DNA of 64,000 bases, taken from assembly GCA_037042915.1 (NCBI GenBank), contig CM073194.1, positions 5,022,001-5,086,000 of the forward strand. Direction: 5' to 3'. The notes beneath the pieces were generated by a model. It was not told the DNA's origin. It did no database searches and saw only the letters and a program-made list of their open reading frames with translations. Made by a program: the position numbers and the translations under genes. Positions 42,594 to 53,841 of this stretch are shown here, piece after piece (within the stretch, counting starts at the first letter, position 1; every line of letters begins with the position of its first letter). This stretch comes from Auricularia sp. M13. Lineage: Eukaryota > Basidiomycota > Agaricomycetes > Auriculariales > Auriculariaceae.

Positions 42594-44698
42594 ATGCCAA
42601 CGCCACGACGCAGCTCTCGAATTTCTGGCCATGCTGCTGAGTCCGCGAGCGTGCTCGAGAGTCCTACGCCTAAACGCCAACGCACGGCCCGAGCACCACA
42701 GACATTGTTGATTCCCAGATGGGAGTTTCATCACCGTGTGCACCCGTCACCGCTTGCAGGAGCGCCCAATCCGTCATCTTCTACACTTCCGCCGTCCTCT
42801 CCGCCTTCTCTCGACTTCATCAGCCCGCCGCCGCTTATAGCTACCTCGGGCTCGCAGGCCGACGCTCCGTTCAGCGCAGCTTCGTTATCTTCAGCTGTTT
42901 CCGGTCCTCCGACTCGCGGCGGCAGAACGAGCAGGCGGAACGCTGCAAGGCGTAGGCGCGCTGCAGCCAGCATGCCAGTTTCGACGGCAGCATCCTCGTC
43001 TTTATCAGCGCCCCCGTCGTTCGGCTCGCCCCAAATGCGGTCGCCCAAGTTGACGCACTCGACGCCCTGTGGTTCCGATACTGCCCTCGCCGCGCCTCGC
43101 CTGCCGGACATTCAGTCGCGCAGCTTGTCGAATTTTGCGTTCACTTTCGAGATCATGCCCGTTGTCAACGACCGCAAGCGGCAGAAAATGTCGAAAACGG
43201 CAGCTCGTCTGCGCGGCAAGCAGTGCAACAACGCAATACCGTCCACGCTGCTCTCGCCCGATTCATCGACATCGGTGCCGACTGCCCATTCCACAGGCCC
43301 TGAAGTGCAAGTAGAAGAGGTTCAGGACTTCGGCACGAAGGCGCGCGGTCGATACCATCACAACGAGCAGTATTACAATCAGCGGCGCCGCAAGTACTAT
43401 GCGACTCTTGTGGTCGAGTCTTTCGTTCCGTCAGCGGTCCCCAACGCATCCGGCGACTCTTATGCATTGACCATAAACCAACTGAACCGTAGCAAACCGG
43501 GCTGGCAGGGTGCAGTCCCTCGTAAAACAATTCGCGACGTTATAGCGGTCTGGGACACGCCGCGCCTTCCGGAACTGCTAAAGGACCTGCTTCTTGTTCC
43601 TTTTCATGGCCTGAACACGATTGTGTGCGACATGCACGGCCGTGCTGTTGTCTTTCGCTCTACTCCAGTGTCAGATCACGGAGACGAGGACTTGGTCGAC
43701 CTCTTCAGCCAGGACTGCTTAGACTTCGCAAGCAGCTGCCCAGTGCCTGATCGCGACCGCGAGATGAACAGCCGAGGACAGCACTGGGCTTGCATTTGCG
43801 GTGCTCATCGTCAGTTCGCCAAGGTACGTTTCTGCCCTTCCGATGCTACAGTACTGAATGCAATGCCTTAGAAAGCATACCGTACAAAATTCCAGACGAA
43901 GTACAACGACCGCATATGTGCTTTATTCCGACGTGGCGGTCCTGCTTTCCGCCTTACGTGAGAGTGCAGTCAAGCGAGCTGTTGCGTCTGTCTGATCTTA
44001 TTTGCAGCCAATATCTTACCTCCTTGCTGCGCGAATGTTTCCCTGCCATTGTGGCACGCATGGAAGCGAACCATCGATGGCATCGGCAAAACACAAAGAA
44101 CGACGCTCTCCCGCTCGAGCCATTGTTCGGTCTGTTCTGGAACTTCTGCGTCAATGTACCGACCCCCAGTTCTGGCGTGAAACGCGTGTTCTGCGGACCT
44201 CATGCAGACCAGAAAAACGTCGCCGTGCTCTTGTGCGCCATATTCGTGTTTTGGCCAAAAGGTGCGTTTCAGGTTGTGTGGCTGTCGTACGAGCCACTCA
44301 TACGCGCAGACGCGGTCGGCGAAGACGAGTGGTCCTGGCTAGTCATCTGGGAGCTAGGCATAATTCTGCAGTGCCCCCGAGGCTCTTTTATTATCTATCC
44401 TTCGGCGCTGCTGTTCCACTTCAACGTTCGCATTGTGAAGTGCAAGAAAGGCTCGCGCCCAACCCCGGATAACTCGGAGGAGATTGCTCTGGGCGACGCG
44501 GCCGGTCGCGGAAGTGCCGTCTGGTTTACGCAGGCATCCATGCACTCCGTTACTGATGAGCGCGATCCTGCAACAGGCCACCTACCCAACTACGACCGAC
44601 TTGCGCGCGAATGCTTCCCCGTAATTGTGCCCGCGTCGCCTTTGCCTGATGATGCACTAGAGCCATGCCCTGAATCATCTCTTCTAGACGAATTGTAG
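42594..44698 (+). CDS. 2OG-Fe(II) dioxygenase-like protein, fungal TET/JBP type (5' end lost to KDZ insertion)
   Basis: Exons 42594-43823, 43872-43957, 44008-44261 and 44310-44698 join in frame and give 652 residues from the first ATG after the transposon. The N-terminal half is basic and Pro/Ser-rich, perhaps DNA-binding (PTPRRSSRISG). The C-terminal half matches the Agaricomycete TET/JBP-like family. It has the iron-binding His-x-Asp in CGPHADQKNVAVLLCAI, then WLVIWELGIILQCPRGSF, the distal His in PSALLFHFNV, and the Arg-containing strand GRGSAVWFTQASM. TET/JBP enzymes oxidise methylated or thymine bases in DNA; whether this one does is unknown. The original frame extended 5' to 25045. The dioxygenase core is untouched, so expression from a promoter in the terminal repeat would still give the enzyme part. 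Confidence 0.7.
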
Positions 44699-44785
44699 CG
44701 GCGAGTCGATTTTGATGAACATGATTCTGCTCTGTTCGGCTACCAGACACAAAATGCTATTGGACTGAATGCATCGATATACAAT

Positions 44786-46039
44786 CTACACTCCCAAAGG
44801 ATATATAACAGTTATCACGCTGTCGTATGGAGGAGAAGGGCATGCAAACGATTGTGAAATCAGTGTCGATTGATACGGAGTATGCTGCGTGAAATTCTTG
44901 CGCATCCCGAGCAGTTCTTCGTCCATGCTTGAGCGCGTTAGACGAGATGCACCCAGTGCACCATATAAACTCACCTGACGCATTCCACTGTGCCCGCATC
45001 GACTGCGGCTTGTACAGCGTTGAGTACGGTCGTCGTGAACGTCAGGAAAGCGGTCGGGGCGACGTATACGGTGGTGAGTAAGGGGTGACGAAGAGGCTGG
45101 CATTGCGCGTTAAACCAGCAGTGATCGTGAAGCTCCCCGAGTTTGGTCGAAACGGTGAGCGTCCATCCATTCGCTGAAAGACGCCCAAAGCCTGTGTTGC
45201 GAGGGATTATCCAGCTCTGTCCGTCCCCAATCCACCGTTGAACAATTATTGTGCCATTTTTCGGCGCTGCAATCCCAGACGCTCGAGCACTGGCCGGTAT
45301 AAAGGCTGGGATATCGTTGTATGTCAGCCGCCTGAAGTCCGTGCGCCCGACGCAGCTGGCGGGGCCAAAAGCTCCAAGAGCAGGGTAGAGATCAATGAAG
45401 CAATGGCCATCGTACGCCTGCATGTTGGATACTGCAGAAGTTGAGCCACCCGCTAATTTCCACCATAACTGTAGACTCACGCAACGGCGACCGGATTACG
45501 AAATAAATTGGACTCACGTCCGCAACGATGACCCATACCACACTGCCGCCAGAATGGTTGAACCTCAATGCCAGTTTCTGAACCCCGTGGATAGACCTGA
45601 CGATGTTGTCTCTCGTGGCAACGTGCTGGTCGAGTTGATAGCCGTAATCGCAGAGCATCGTCGTTGCGTCATTGACACTGCGCTCGTCCACGACGAGCTC
45701 ACACTCAGTGAGCGGGTCTTCCACCGCGTGCATGTAGAATCGAATGCTCATGCCTGTCAGCAGCGAGCCCGAGTCCTTCAGAAAAGCAATAACGCGATCG
45801 ACCCCTTCAAAGAACGAAGTGAGGAATCGTTCGGCCTTGTAGAGTCTTGTGATACGAAAGTCGTATAGAGCCTTAAAGTCGCGAGATACCCGACGTAGTC
45901 TGAAGAGCTTCTTAATTGTAATCCCCAGTGTGTGTAAAAAAATTACGGACGAGCACATTGCTGATGGTGATTGTAAGCAGTCGAAAATCTCGTCCCGAAG
46001 GTGCGGTATACGCATCGTCGTCTTGAATGGCACAGACAT
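44786..46039 (-). CDS. F-box-like / divergent NTase-like family protein, member 3
   Basis: Exons 46039-45481, 45431-44975 and 44927-44786 join in phase 1 and phase 2 and give 385 residues. The start MSVPF at 46039 is preferred over an upstream Met because MRIPHLRDEIFDCL then stands near the N-terminus, as an F-box would. RRVSRDFKALYDFRI follows. The NTase-like segment is SGSLLTGMSIRFYM with ECELVVDE in place of the DxD strand, so catalysis is unlikely. After the conserved intron come MQAYDGHCFIDLYP and RWIGDGQSWIIP. The last exon has MDEELLGMRKNF, matching the ends of members 4 and 5. The function is unknown and the gene is intact. Confidence 0.75.
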
Positions 46040-46489
46040 GGTGGTAGAGTGCTTTCCTTCCCTGCTGCTGTAGTTATACGACCATGACTGTATGAGCCGC
46101 GACGGCCCGCGATCGAAACGCTTTTCCACCGGCTTGGACTTCGAGCGCGATCTAAGCAGCTTCCGCGCCACGCTGGCCTGTCAGACATGGCCTCTGAACA
46201 GAAGCGAATGGGTGTAGGTGGAGAGCGCGTTTGTATCCAAGAGTCCGATTTCGTCCATCTATCCGGCCTCATTACGCGTCCACGCTCGCTATACTGCGAC
46301 AGAACCTGCGTAACTGCTCAGTATTACCTCGCGGGTGTTTGTGTTTTCATGCAGACTGTATTACGTGGACTAAACGACCATCCAGCGCAATATACATCGT
46401 GAGTGTCTACTACATTTTCTCTGTCTCACCGATACTCGCAAATTCGCCGCTAAAAATGGAAAAATAAAAACAGAACCTCTTAACGAGCA

Positions 46490-47814
46490 TCACTGCTTCA
46501 ACTTCTTGCTAGGTTCCGGGTTCTGAGTGCTCGGCGATCCTGAACGCTTCGCGCCCACTCCTGACCCTTCGGAGCTCGCTGAGGACAGCGTGTCGGGCGA
46601 AGACGCCGCTTCCCCGTCCTTGCCCTTGGTCTTCTCGGTTTTATCGGCTTTTCCGAACGCACCGAGCTCCTTCTCGCCTTTATCGGCTTTGCTAGACGCA
46701 CCAAGCTCCTTGTCACTGAACTTGGGGGCCCGCGGGTAGACAGTCATCTTGTCGACGGCGAGCTGGAACGTGCGAACGGGTCCTGAGTCGTCGAACATAT
46801 TCCACCTACGGATCTGTAAGCCCTAGATGCACACACGCTAGGAGTGAACTCACACGATGAGCTCGCAGTCCGCCCGAATGTATCGCCCGGCGAGAGCGTT
46901 ACTGAGCTCTTCCGCCGTACGCCCGACGCGCGAACCGTCCATATGGAAAATCGGGAGCGTATCGTTGTGCTTGAGAGTGTTCCTGCCCTCAGTGACCGCG
47001 AGATGATACTTGGGGTCATAGACGATGTTCGCCTGCACATGTGTAGCCGGTGTAAGCTGAGCCTTGGTCGGGCTGTGCTCTACAATTGGTGAGCTTATGT
47101 CTCAGAAAACGGGCTAACGTGTCGCGTACTGAGAAGCTCCTTCGCAGACGACTGCTTAGTGCTGGGGACGAATACGAGACCCAGCGTAGTCATGATGCTG
47201 CCAGCCTCGACGCCGTCTGTCTGCGTAAAGCGAACGCAGTTGTTGTAGCGCGTCGCTAGCAAGGCATTGTGTCAGCTGCATAACGAGAACATGTTTGACT
47301 CACGTGGCTGGACCTTGCCGTTAACCTCGTTCTGAAGCGCTTCCAAGCACACCATCTGATTAATAATAGCGTCGGTCACGTCGGCGTCGGGGTGCCCAAC
47401 GCCAAAGGATGGGAACTTCAGTGCGACGATAAACTTGCTTTTCTTCAGGGACTTGAGATTTGGCTGAATAACACGGTCAGCACATATTCGAATCACCGAA
47501 CAGGCCACTGCACGTCTCACCGTGCGCTCCTTATCCAGATTGCCGTAGTCGAGTATCTTCGAGTTGACGGGGTCGAACAAGCCGAACAACGGTATAAGGA
47601 GACGATGGCCAGCCGAATCGCGCCACACGCCGCGCACAGTGACCGTCGGGTTGGGCTTGGGCATCTCGACGCTGCCGCCGGCGAATTCGGGACAGTAGAA
47701 GCGAAGGTGTCCGAGATCGTCCGCGCGCGCGGCCAAGAGAGAGTTGACATTGGCGCGAATGTCATCGAATGCTTCCCGAGCCGGCTTAGAGAGAGCGGGG
47801 GCGTTGAAAGCCAT
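46490..47814 (-). CDS. Unrecognised protein, paralog of the gene at 49.3 kb
   Basis: Four exons with canonical introns start at 47814 (MAFNAPALSKPAREAF). The middle carries RGVWRDSAGHRLLIPLFGLF, then RYNNCVRFTQTDGVEAG, YDPKYHLAVTEGRNTL and FHMDGSRVGRTAEELSNAL. The last exon starts in a conserved place, giving CELIVVWNMFDDSGPVRTF followed by QLAV, and ends in a Lys/Ser-rich tail with SKKLKQ, possibly nuclear. The block IVVW...VR[ST]FQLA and the phase-2 intron inside the Val codon recur in the gene at 49310-50444, so the two are related. The tail contains two imperfect KADK(G/T)EK repeats. No known domain was recognised. Confidence 0.65.
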
Positions 47815-47882
47815 GGTTGAGAACCAACCTCAGTGGCCACTCCTTTTATACCACGATCTCTAAGTCGCGACCAAATCGCACC

Positions 47883-49229
47883 ATGATTCCCCCCCTCGAG
47901 GAAGAAATCGCTGCCGTCCTGCGCGTTTTCCGCGTTCAAGAGCTGGCAAATCTCATCATTCTGCACACCGCATGCTGTATAACATTACACCGGTGAGTTC
48001 TCAGCCCCTGCGAGAAGCTTCGGTTGACTCGGTAAAGTTTGCAGCGTGTATGCTCCGTCTTTCGTTGCTCTGCCCGTTGCGCAAAGCCCTATGTGCACTC
48101 ACCTTTCCCTCTCCTGCGAAGCTTCTTCCCGGACGCAATGGGAGCGCTTGGAATGATTTCGCTCTCGAAATATCTTCTGGGTGGAACCCCTGTACTCGAC
48201 TACATGCAGCGCTTCGCCGTTCCTGACGCACAGTCCGCTGGATCGTCCCGCTCGCTGCTGATTTTCGTCGGCCAGGCCTCGGCAGAGTCTGTCTTCCTGT
48301 GGCTGTCCAACGCTGGATACTACCTGATTCCCCACGGACGATCTACGGCCGAAACGTTGGAGCTCCTTCGGAACGCCGACAACACCGTGGCTAGTGCTGA
48401 TCCGGACCCTACGCCATACAGCGCTATGGTTCGCTTGGGAAACGTCCATGAGATGCGGATCCTCCTAGTAGTCTCGCGTGGTTCCCCTTTCTATGGACTA
48501 CTCATGCAGCATACCAGTCAGTTCATTCTTCGCTGCGTAGTTTATCACTCTGACCTTCGGCAGCTCTGACAATGAACGCAATGTCGGGAACATGCTTCTT
48601 CTCGCTTTACGCTCGACCAACGTTCAAACTACACCGCGGCTTCGTGACGAACGCTACTATGGCAAATTGTGCTACCGTAGTCAGACAACTGGCTCAACAC
48701 GGTCTCGACGCAGCCGATCCAATCACCGGCATCCCTTACATCTGCCCAGCGCTATTACCGGGTCTGCGCTGGTTTGGAGACTCTCACACCTGGGTCGCTC
48801 CTTTTCGGCCGGACCCAACTAGCGGGTCTTTGGGCGGAAATACTTGGAGTCTTTGCATGCAGTCCGTCCGAATGACCAGTACTAGCGCTTCTATCGATGC
48901 TATCTTCGTCTCCGCGCGCGTTATTCGCTCGCCTCTCATGGAGAACTTTTACACCTCGTCCGCTCTCCCCGCCGCATTTGTCAGACGCATTATGCTCATC
49001 GTGGAAACCGCTGCTTATGCCGACGGTGCTCCTCTGGATTCCAAAAATCGAATCATCCTAAAGTGAGCGTTTCAGGGAATTTTATCTTCTCTTCTGCTGA
49101 TGTTTTCGCAGCTGGGATTACGAACTGCTGCGCATCCTGCGCCACATTCTCTCACATACTCCCTACAAGCTGTCGTTGGGAGGAGCAGTGTATACAATTC
49201 CAGCCTACTGCAAGCGGGCAGGCTGGTAG
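47883..49229 (+). CDS. F-box-like / divergent NTase-like family protein, member 4
   Basis: Exons 47883-47992, 48038-48516, 48564-49062 and 49112-49229 give 1206 nt, 401 residues. The short first exon (MIPPLEEEIAAVLRVFRVQELANLI) is F-box-like, followed by RVCSVFRCSARCAK. The NTase-like segment is LSKYLLGGTPVLDYMQRF with RSLLIFVGQ where a DxD strand would be. After the conserved phase-1 intron stand NAMSGTCFFSLY and LRWFGDSHTWVAPFR. The final exon has NWDYELLRILRHIL, the counterpart of the ends of members 3 and 5. It starts 69 bases from the divergent gene at 46490-47814, so they may share a promoter. Confidence 0.75.
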
Positions 49230-49309
49230 GGGCCGATTGCGCATGCGATCGACTCCTGAGAGACGCGATTTGTACGTTTAATCAGCCAGCTTTTCCCCAA
49301 ACATAGACC

Positions 49310-50444
49310 GTGTCTACGCCTCCCCATTCATGTCCAGCATTCCCGACGTCGTCGCCTAATTTCAATCAGGACGTCCTGACCTACCACCAGCCACATGCAG
49401 CGTTTGGTGAACCTCAGACAGGCCTATGGGCACTCAACGGAGACGAATTCGGCTTCAGTATCATCGCGCAGCTTTCGGCGCATCATACGTTCCTCGGAGA
49501 GCACGGAGATCTGGTGCGCGCGTCGTTCTGACTTATGCTTCTCGATTGTGACTTGCCTCTCCAGCATGCCTTTGTCAAGGAGGGAGCTCCAATCACGTTG
49601 GCGGCTCTGAAGCACGCAAAATGGAAGCTTACGCTCGCTCTTCCCAAACTTCTTGAGGGGTCCGACATAGGTTTACTCTTGAAGCGTCAATTCGACGTCC
49701 TGAAGGAGATACAAGCTGCTTGCTGCGATCAGTTCCCCATCACACGTCAGTTGCTTTCTGCAGGCTCGCTTTCAAGCTCGACAGCTAACCACAAATTGCA
49801 GGGGGGACGGTTCTTGGTAGCTCATTTATTCACAAGACAAGGCACGGCTGCAGCCGAGCCTCCGTTTTCTCGGAGAGTATCTTCCGTTCGGCGTTGGAGC
49901 TGGAGGAGTCCGACGTCGACGCCAGAGATTGGCCTGATAGCGACGGCGCGTTCGCTGCGGTGGACGATGACCGCAAAGCGGGACTTATGGTCAGGCCCTT
50001 GATGCTCTACGCTCCGGACGATTCTCCGGTATCGATGGCTGACGCCCCTACCGTCTTTTCCGCGGGTTCTTGGGTTCAGGTCGTGTGTTCTATGAAGATG
50101 TGCGTTCGCCGTGCTGAGCTTGCCGGATGCCGACTCACCGTTTCAGGTGGGACACTACCGAGCTTCCTATGCAGTCTCGCAAGCGTGCGGAAAGGCGCGC
50201 TCCCGTTCGTTCTTTCCAGCTGGCATTCGTCTCGGCACAGAAGTTGTGCGATGGCAGGCTCAATGAAGGAGCTTTGACCACGAAACCCGGGGCTCTGAAG
50301 ATGAAGAGGCCCTTCTCTGCTGTGGAGCCGGCAAGCGCGGTCGTCGTCGCCAAGGTTCCAAAGATAACTGCGGACTCCTCAGCGACATCGACTGAGAAAC
50401 AGGCTGCTCCGACGGTGTCGAACGATGTGACCATGAGCGGGTGA
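49310..50444 (+). CDS. Unrecognised protein, paralog of the gene at 46.5 kb (start uncertain)
   Basis: Exons run 49310 to about 49513, then about 49564-49750, 49800-50086 and 50148-50444, with GT-AG introns. One has a clear GCTAAC branch point. An ATG is not found in the first exon, which follows a TAG at 49304; a short upstream coding exon near 49243 or a sequence problem is possible. The second exon has ITLAALKHAKWKLTLALPKL, the third SESIFRSALELEESDVD and SMADAPTVFSAGSWVQVVW. After the last intron come RRAPVRSFQLAF and a Ala/Val/Ser/Thr-rich tail. The VQVVW...VRSFQLA block and the intron inside it match the gene at 46490-47814. No known domain was recognised. Confidence 0.6.
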
Positions 50445-50573
50445 AACGTCCTTCAGACGGTTGTGTACTTAAGAATGTTCTTGTGAAGGCTCTATCGGTT
50501 TGACACACTCTCATACAGATACTTGATACTGGTTACAAAGTAATACAAGGTTTCTCAACTCGGGACTCAGAAT

Positions 50574-51446
50574 TCAGCGTCCGTTCCGAAACCTGACTTG
50601 CTCGCGACACGACGAGAGTCGCTGGGCGCAATGACGACGGCTGTGCGTCATAAGCTCGGAGTGACTTGAATGAACGCTTACGTACTCTTGCCGCGAATCA
50701 GGAAGCTGGCGATCGTGCACTCCGTCAGCCGGCTGACAAAGGTTGTCTCCTGTTAATACGTGAGGTCAACGACCCACTTTCATACATGATGATGGCGCAC
50801 CTTCAGAATACCTCGGCATTGCTCTATGTACTCCTCCACAACGTTCTGCAGTGGTGGCGTCGCGACAAGGAGCGCAAAAGCAAAGTCGAGGCAGCTGTCC
50901 AGATCTTGTCCTACCTTACCCGCTGCCAGCGTCAAACGCCCATTGTCGGCCGGTCGCCGGATAACGTGCTCGATACCTTGACGGTATAAGAACAGGACTA
51001 TCGCGTAGCGCAGCGACAGGTCCTGCACATCCCGCGGTCCGTGACTAAGGAACGCGGTGACGAGATTCTCGACATCGTCGGCAATGCCATCCTCCGCGTC
51101 CGTGGAGTTTTCGTGCTGAAAACCGGCCGTTTCGAATGCATTACAGCGAAGAATTATGCTCAGTGTCTCAATGTGAACCTGCTCGCTGCTTCTGCTCAGT
51201 CTTCAATTCGGTGGTAGGCTGTGCGACTCACAGGCAGACCGCGAACCCCAAGAAGCTGCCTATCTCCGGCGAGTCCACCGCGCCACTGATTCGTTCCGCG
51301 ATGCGTGATGCTCGTAGACCCGTCGCAATAGCGAGGAGGCTCCGAGCGTCGAGTCTATCCTCAGTGTGAACGATGTCGTACGGCCCGATGTTGATGCTCT
51401 CTGCGGTCCAGACGTGCGTTGCAAGTTCCTTATACCGGGCCCACAT
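50574..51446 (-). CDS. Unrecognised helical protein (model uncertain)
   Basis: A minus-strand chain begins with MWARYKELATHVWTAESINI (51446). After an intron with a CAGAAGCAG acceptor it continues with EQVHIETLSIILRCNAFETAG, DAEDGIADDVENLVTAFL, DLSLRYAIVLFLYRQGIEHV and VVEEYIEQCRGILK. Further exons after introns near 50800-50750 and 50680-50640 add TFVSRLTECTIASFLIRGKS and a basic end at 50574. The first exon is preceded by an acceptor-like CGCAG, so an upstream exon may exist. The composition is helical and soluble. No family was recognised. It lies head-to-tail with member 5. Confidence 0.5.
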
Positions 51447-51681
51447 CTGCGCGTCGATTAATTATGCTCTTTACAACAGCCCTGCACATACGCCGGAATC
51501 TTGAATGGGAAACAATACGTAGCGACGAGCAGGTGTGGTCATGGAGCTGATAGACGGACCACGTATCCGTCTCCTATATCTGCAAGCAGCGGGTACGAGC
51601 GGGAGCCACCCTACCCGCCGTGTCCGACGCTCGCCATGTAAACAAAATCCAATCAGATTGCAAGGAGAAATCCAACGTGAA

Positions 51682-52978
51682 TCAGAGATCGGCGCAAGTA
51701 CAGAGTGCACGATCTACCGAAAAGGAACTTTCTGCTGAGCGGAAAACGTAGTCCTTGCCGGTGCGAATAGCCTGCATAATGTGATAAAGCTCGTCGTCGA
51801 AACTGCTAAGAATCAGTCACTGGGTGGCATATGATGTTGCGCTTACCTCTGTATCACTGAGCCGTTCGCGTCCGCTACGATGCCGCCTACACGAGATCCT
51901 AGCACGTCCTGAATCGAATCGAGGACCCGTTTCGCATACGCAGCAGCCGGTAGAGGCGCGACGTAGTCGGATTGAAGGAGCGAATGGCGAAGACAGCGAC
52001 TGTGAGTATCAGTCCAACAGTGAAAGTAGGGCTGCGCGGTCTGGCGACGAGCGTGAAACCTGACCGTCCAACCGTGTGTTTCGAGTCGGGCGGGCGAATC
52101 GGTAACGCTCGCGCGCGGGACGACCCAAGATCCGCTGTCGCCAATCCAGCGCTCGATGTAAACTAGCCCTTGAGTGTTCGCGCCTGGCTGCAAGTTGAAC
52201 ACGTCGCGTGGGAGATATTTGAGGCACTCGGTAGGATCGAGCAGATGGGCGTGTCGTCCGTTGCAGACCTGGGGTGACGGTCCCTCCGTTCCGAGTCGCG
52301 CATAAAGATCGAAAAACTGCCAGCCGTCGCACGCCTGAAGGGAATAAGCTGCGCGTGTATGAGCAGTGGAATAGAAAAAAGAAATCCACGGACCTCGCAC
52401 GGTAGCGAGAACGATCCTGAGGGGCTCGTGCAAAGCGACTTGCACTGAAACCAGAAACTTCGTGCCGGCGGCGTCACTTCGCTCGTAGCGCAAATATTCC
52501 GATGGGGCACTACACATCTGACTGCGTCCAACGTGCAATGAGGCACGCTCGTAAAGTTGGTAGCCTTCTCGCTCAAGGAATTCGTTAAAGCGGTTTAGGA
52601 ACTGGCGTTTGGTGACAATGACGAGCCGGTTACTGTGCACCTGCAGTGTGTAGATGAATTCGCGAACGCTGGAGCCGCACATCAACGATCGAGTCGACTG
52701 AACGAGCTGAATGGCCTCCGGCGCATTGTAGAAAAAGGTCGCTGCGAAAAAAACCGGGCGATAGAGACTTGCGGTGACGTCCCGGTAATAGCCGTCGAAC
52801 TCGTGCGACGCTGCGCGCATCCTATGTTCTTGTTACTACGCCTGCCAACCGACTCGATAGAGCATGCTTACCTGCATAAGCTCCGACCGCATGCCATACG
52901 CTTGAAGACCGTGTCTCGGAGCTCTGGAATGAGAAACAGCCGTCGGCGGGCACATTTGTTGTCCTCTGCAGCGCTCAT
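51682..52978 (-). CDS. F-box-like / divergent NTase-like family protein, member 5
   Basis: Exons 52978-52872, 52821-52394, 52348-51847 and 51805-51682 give 1161 nt, 386 residues. The first exon encodes LFLIPELRDTVFKRMACGRSL, F-box-like. The NTase-like segment is MCGSSVREFIYTLQV followed by NRLVIVTK instead of a DxD strand. After the conserved phase-1 intron come LQACDGWQFFDLYARLG and ERWIGDSGSWVVPR, and then HCWTDTHSRCLRH, also seen in member 3 as HCWFNAQCQPLRH. The last exon has SSFDDELYHIMQAIRTGKDY. Members 3 and 5 are the closest pair on the minus strand. The gene is intact and its function unknown. Confidence 0.75.
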
Positions 52979-53153
52979 GCGTGGTCAATCGCGCTCTGCC
53001 CGACACTTGCACAGTAGCCAGGTTTTTGTCTCGCGCTTTGAATGACCCAGGCTCATGCTCCGCACCGAATGGCCGCGACCGCGACAGGAGACCTCCTCTC
53101 GCTGGATGTATGTGACCAGGATTAACGATTCACCCTCATAGCCTGCGCGGGCA

Positions 53154-53708
53154 CACACGCTGGAGCTAGCGTAGCTCTTTCACCAATTTTGAACGTGCCG
53201 TTCCGATGGTTCTCAGTGCTACGGTCTGCTAGGGATGTGGCGTCGGCCGACTCTCCCAAAGGAATATTTGCTCTCGTCGGATGGTTCTCAATGCTACGGT
53301 CTGCTAGGGATGTGTCGTCGGCCGACTCTCCCAAAGGAAGATCTGCTCTCGTCGTCGTAAACACACTGGACCTAGCGTAGCTCTTTCACCGATTTACGTG
53401 CCGTTCCGATGGTTCTCCGTGCTACGATCTGCTAGAGATGTGTAGTCTGGAGACCTCGTCCTAGTCTGGAATATGTGTCGCCCTGTCTGGCCGGATTTTC
53501 GAGTCAGGAGGATCTGCCCTCGAACCGGTCTTGGAGTACGCGCGACTGATAAGGTGCATCGTCCTCACCGCACACGATCATCACTCCTGAATTGATAATC
53601 CTACGGTGCGTCGTCCTGTTTCAAGTCAGGAGGATCTGCCCTCGGGCTGGTCTTGGGGTACGAGCGCCTGCTAAGGTGCTCCGTCCGTCACTCCTGAGTT
53701 AATAATCA
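53154..53708. repeat. Tandem and direct repeats between members 5 and 6
   Basis: A 76-bp unit (GATGGTTCTCAGTGCTACGG...) occurs at 53204 and 53280, with a partial third copy at 53408. A 50-bp segment (CTAGCGTAGCTCTTTCACC) brackets it, at 53166 and 53373. Further right, an 85-100-bp unit starting GTCAGGAGGATCTGCCCTCG occurs at 53503 and 53625. No gene is seen here. Confidence 0.8.
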
Positions 53709-53841
53709 TACCGTCCCCTGATCTAGAAAGTATACACTTCTTGGCACCAACACTACTGCCGGCCACCGTCGCTGTATCAGTAGGTGCAGCTGAACTGAAA
53801 TATCGCACCTGTGTTGCACTGACGCTTTGTCTTCATTGAAT

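Noticed and set aside
53075-53090. A copy of the KDZ palindrome outside the element
   Set aside because: CCGCGACCGCG here, and CGCGACCGCG at about 43752, lack the CGCGG-N3-CCGCG arms.
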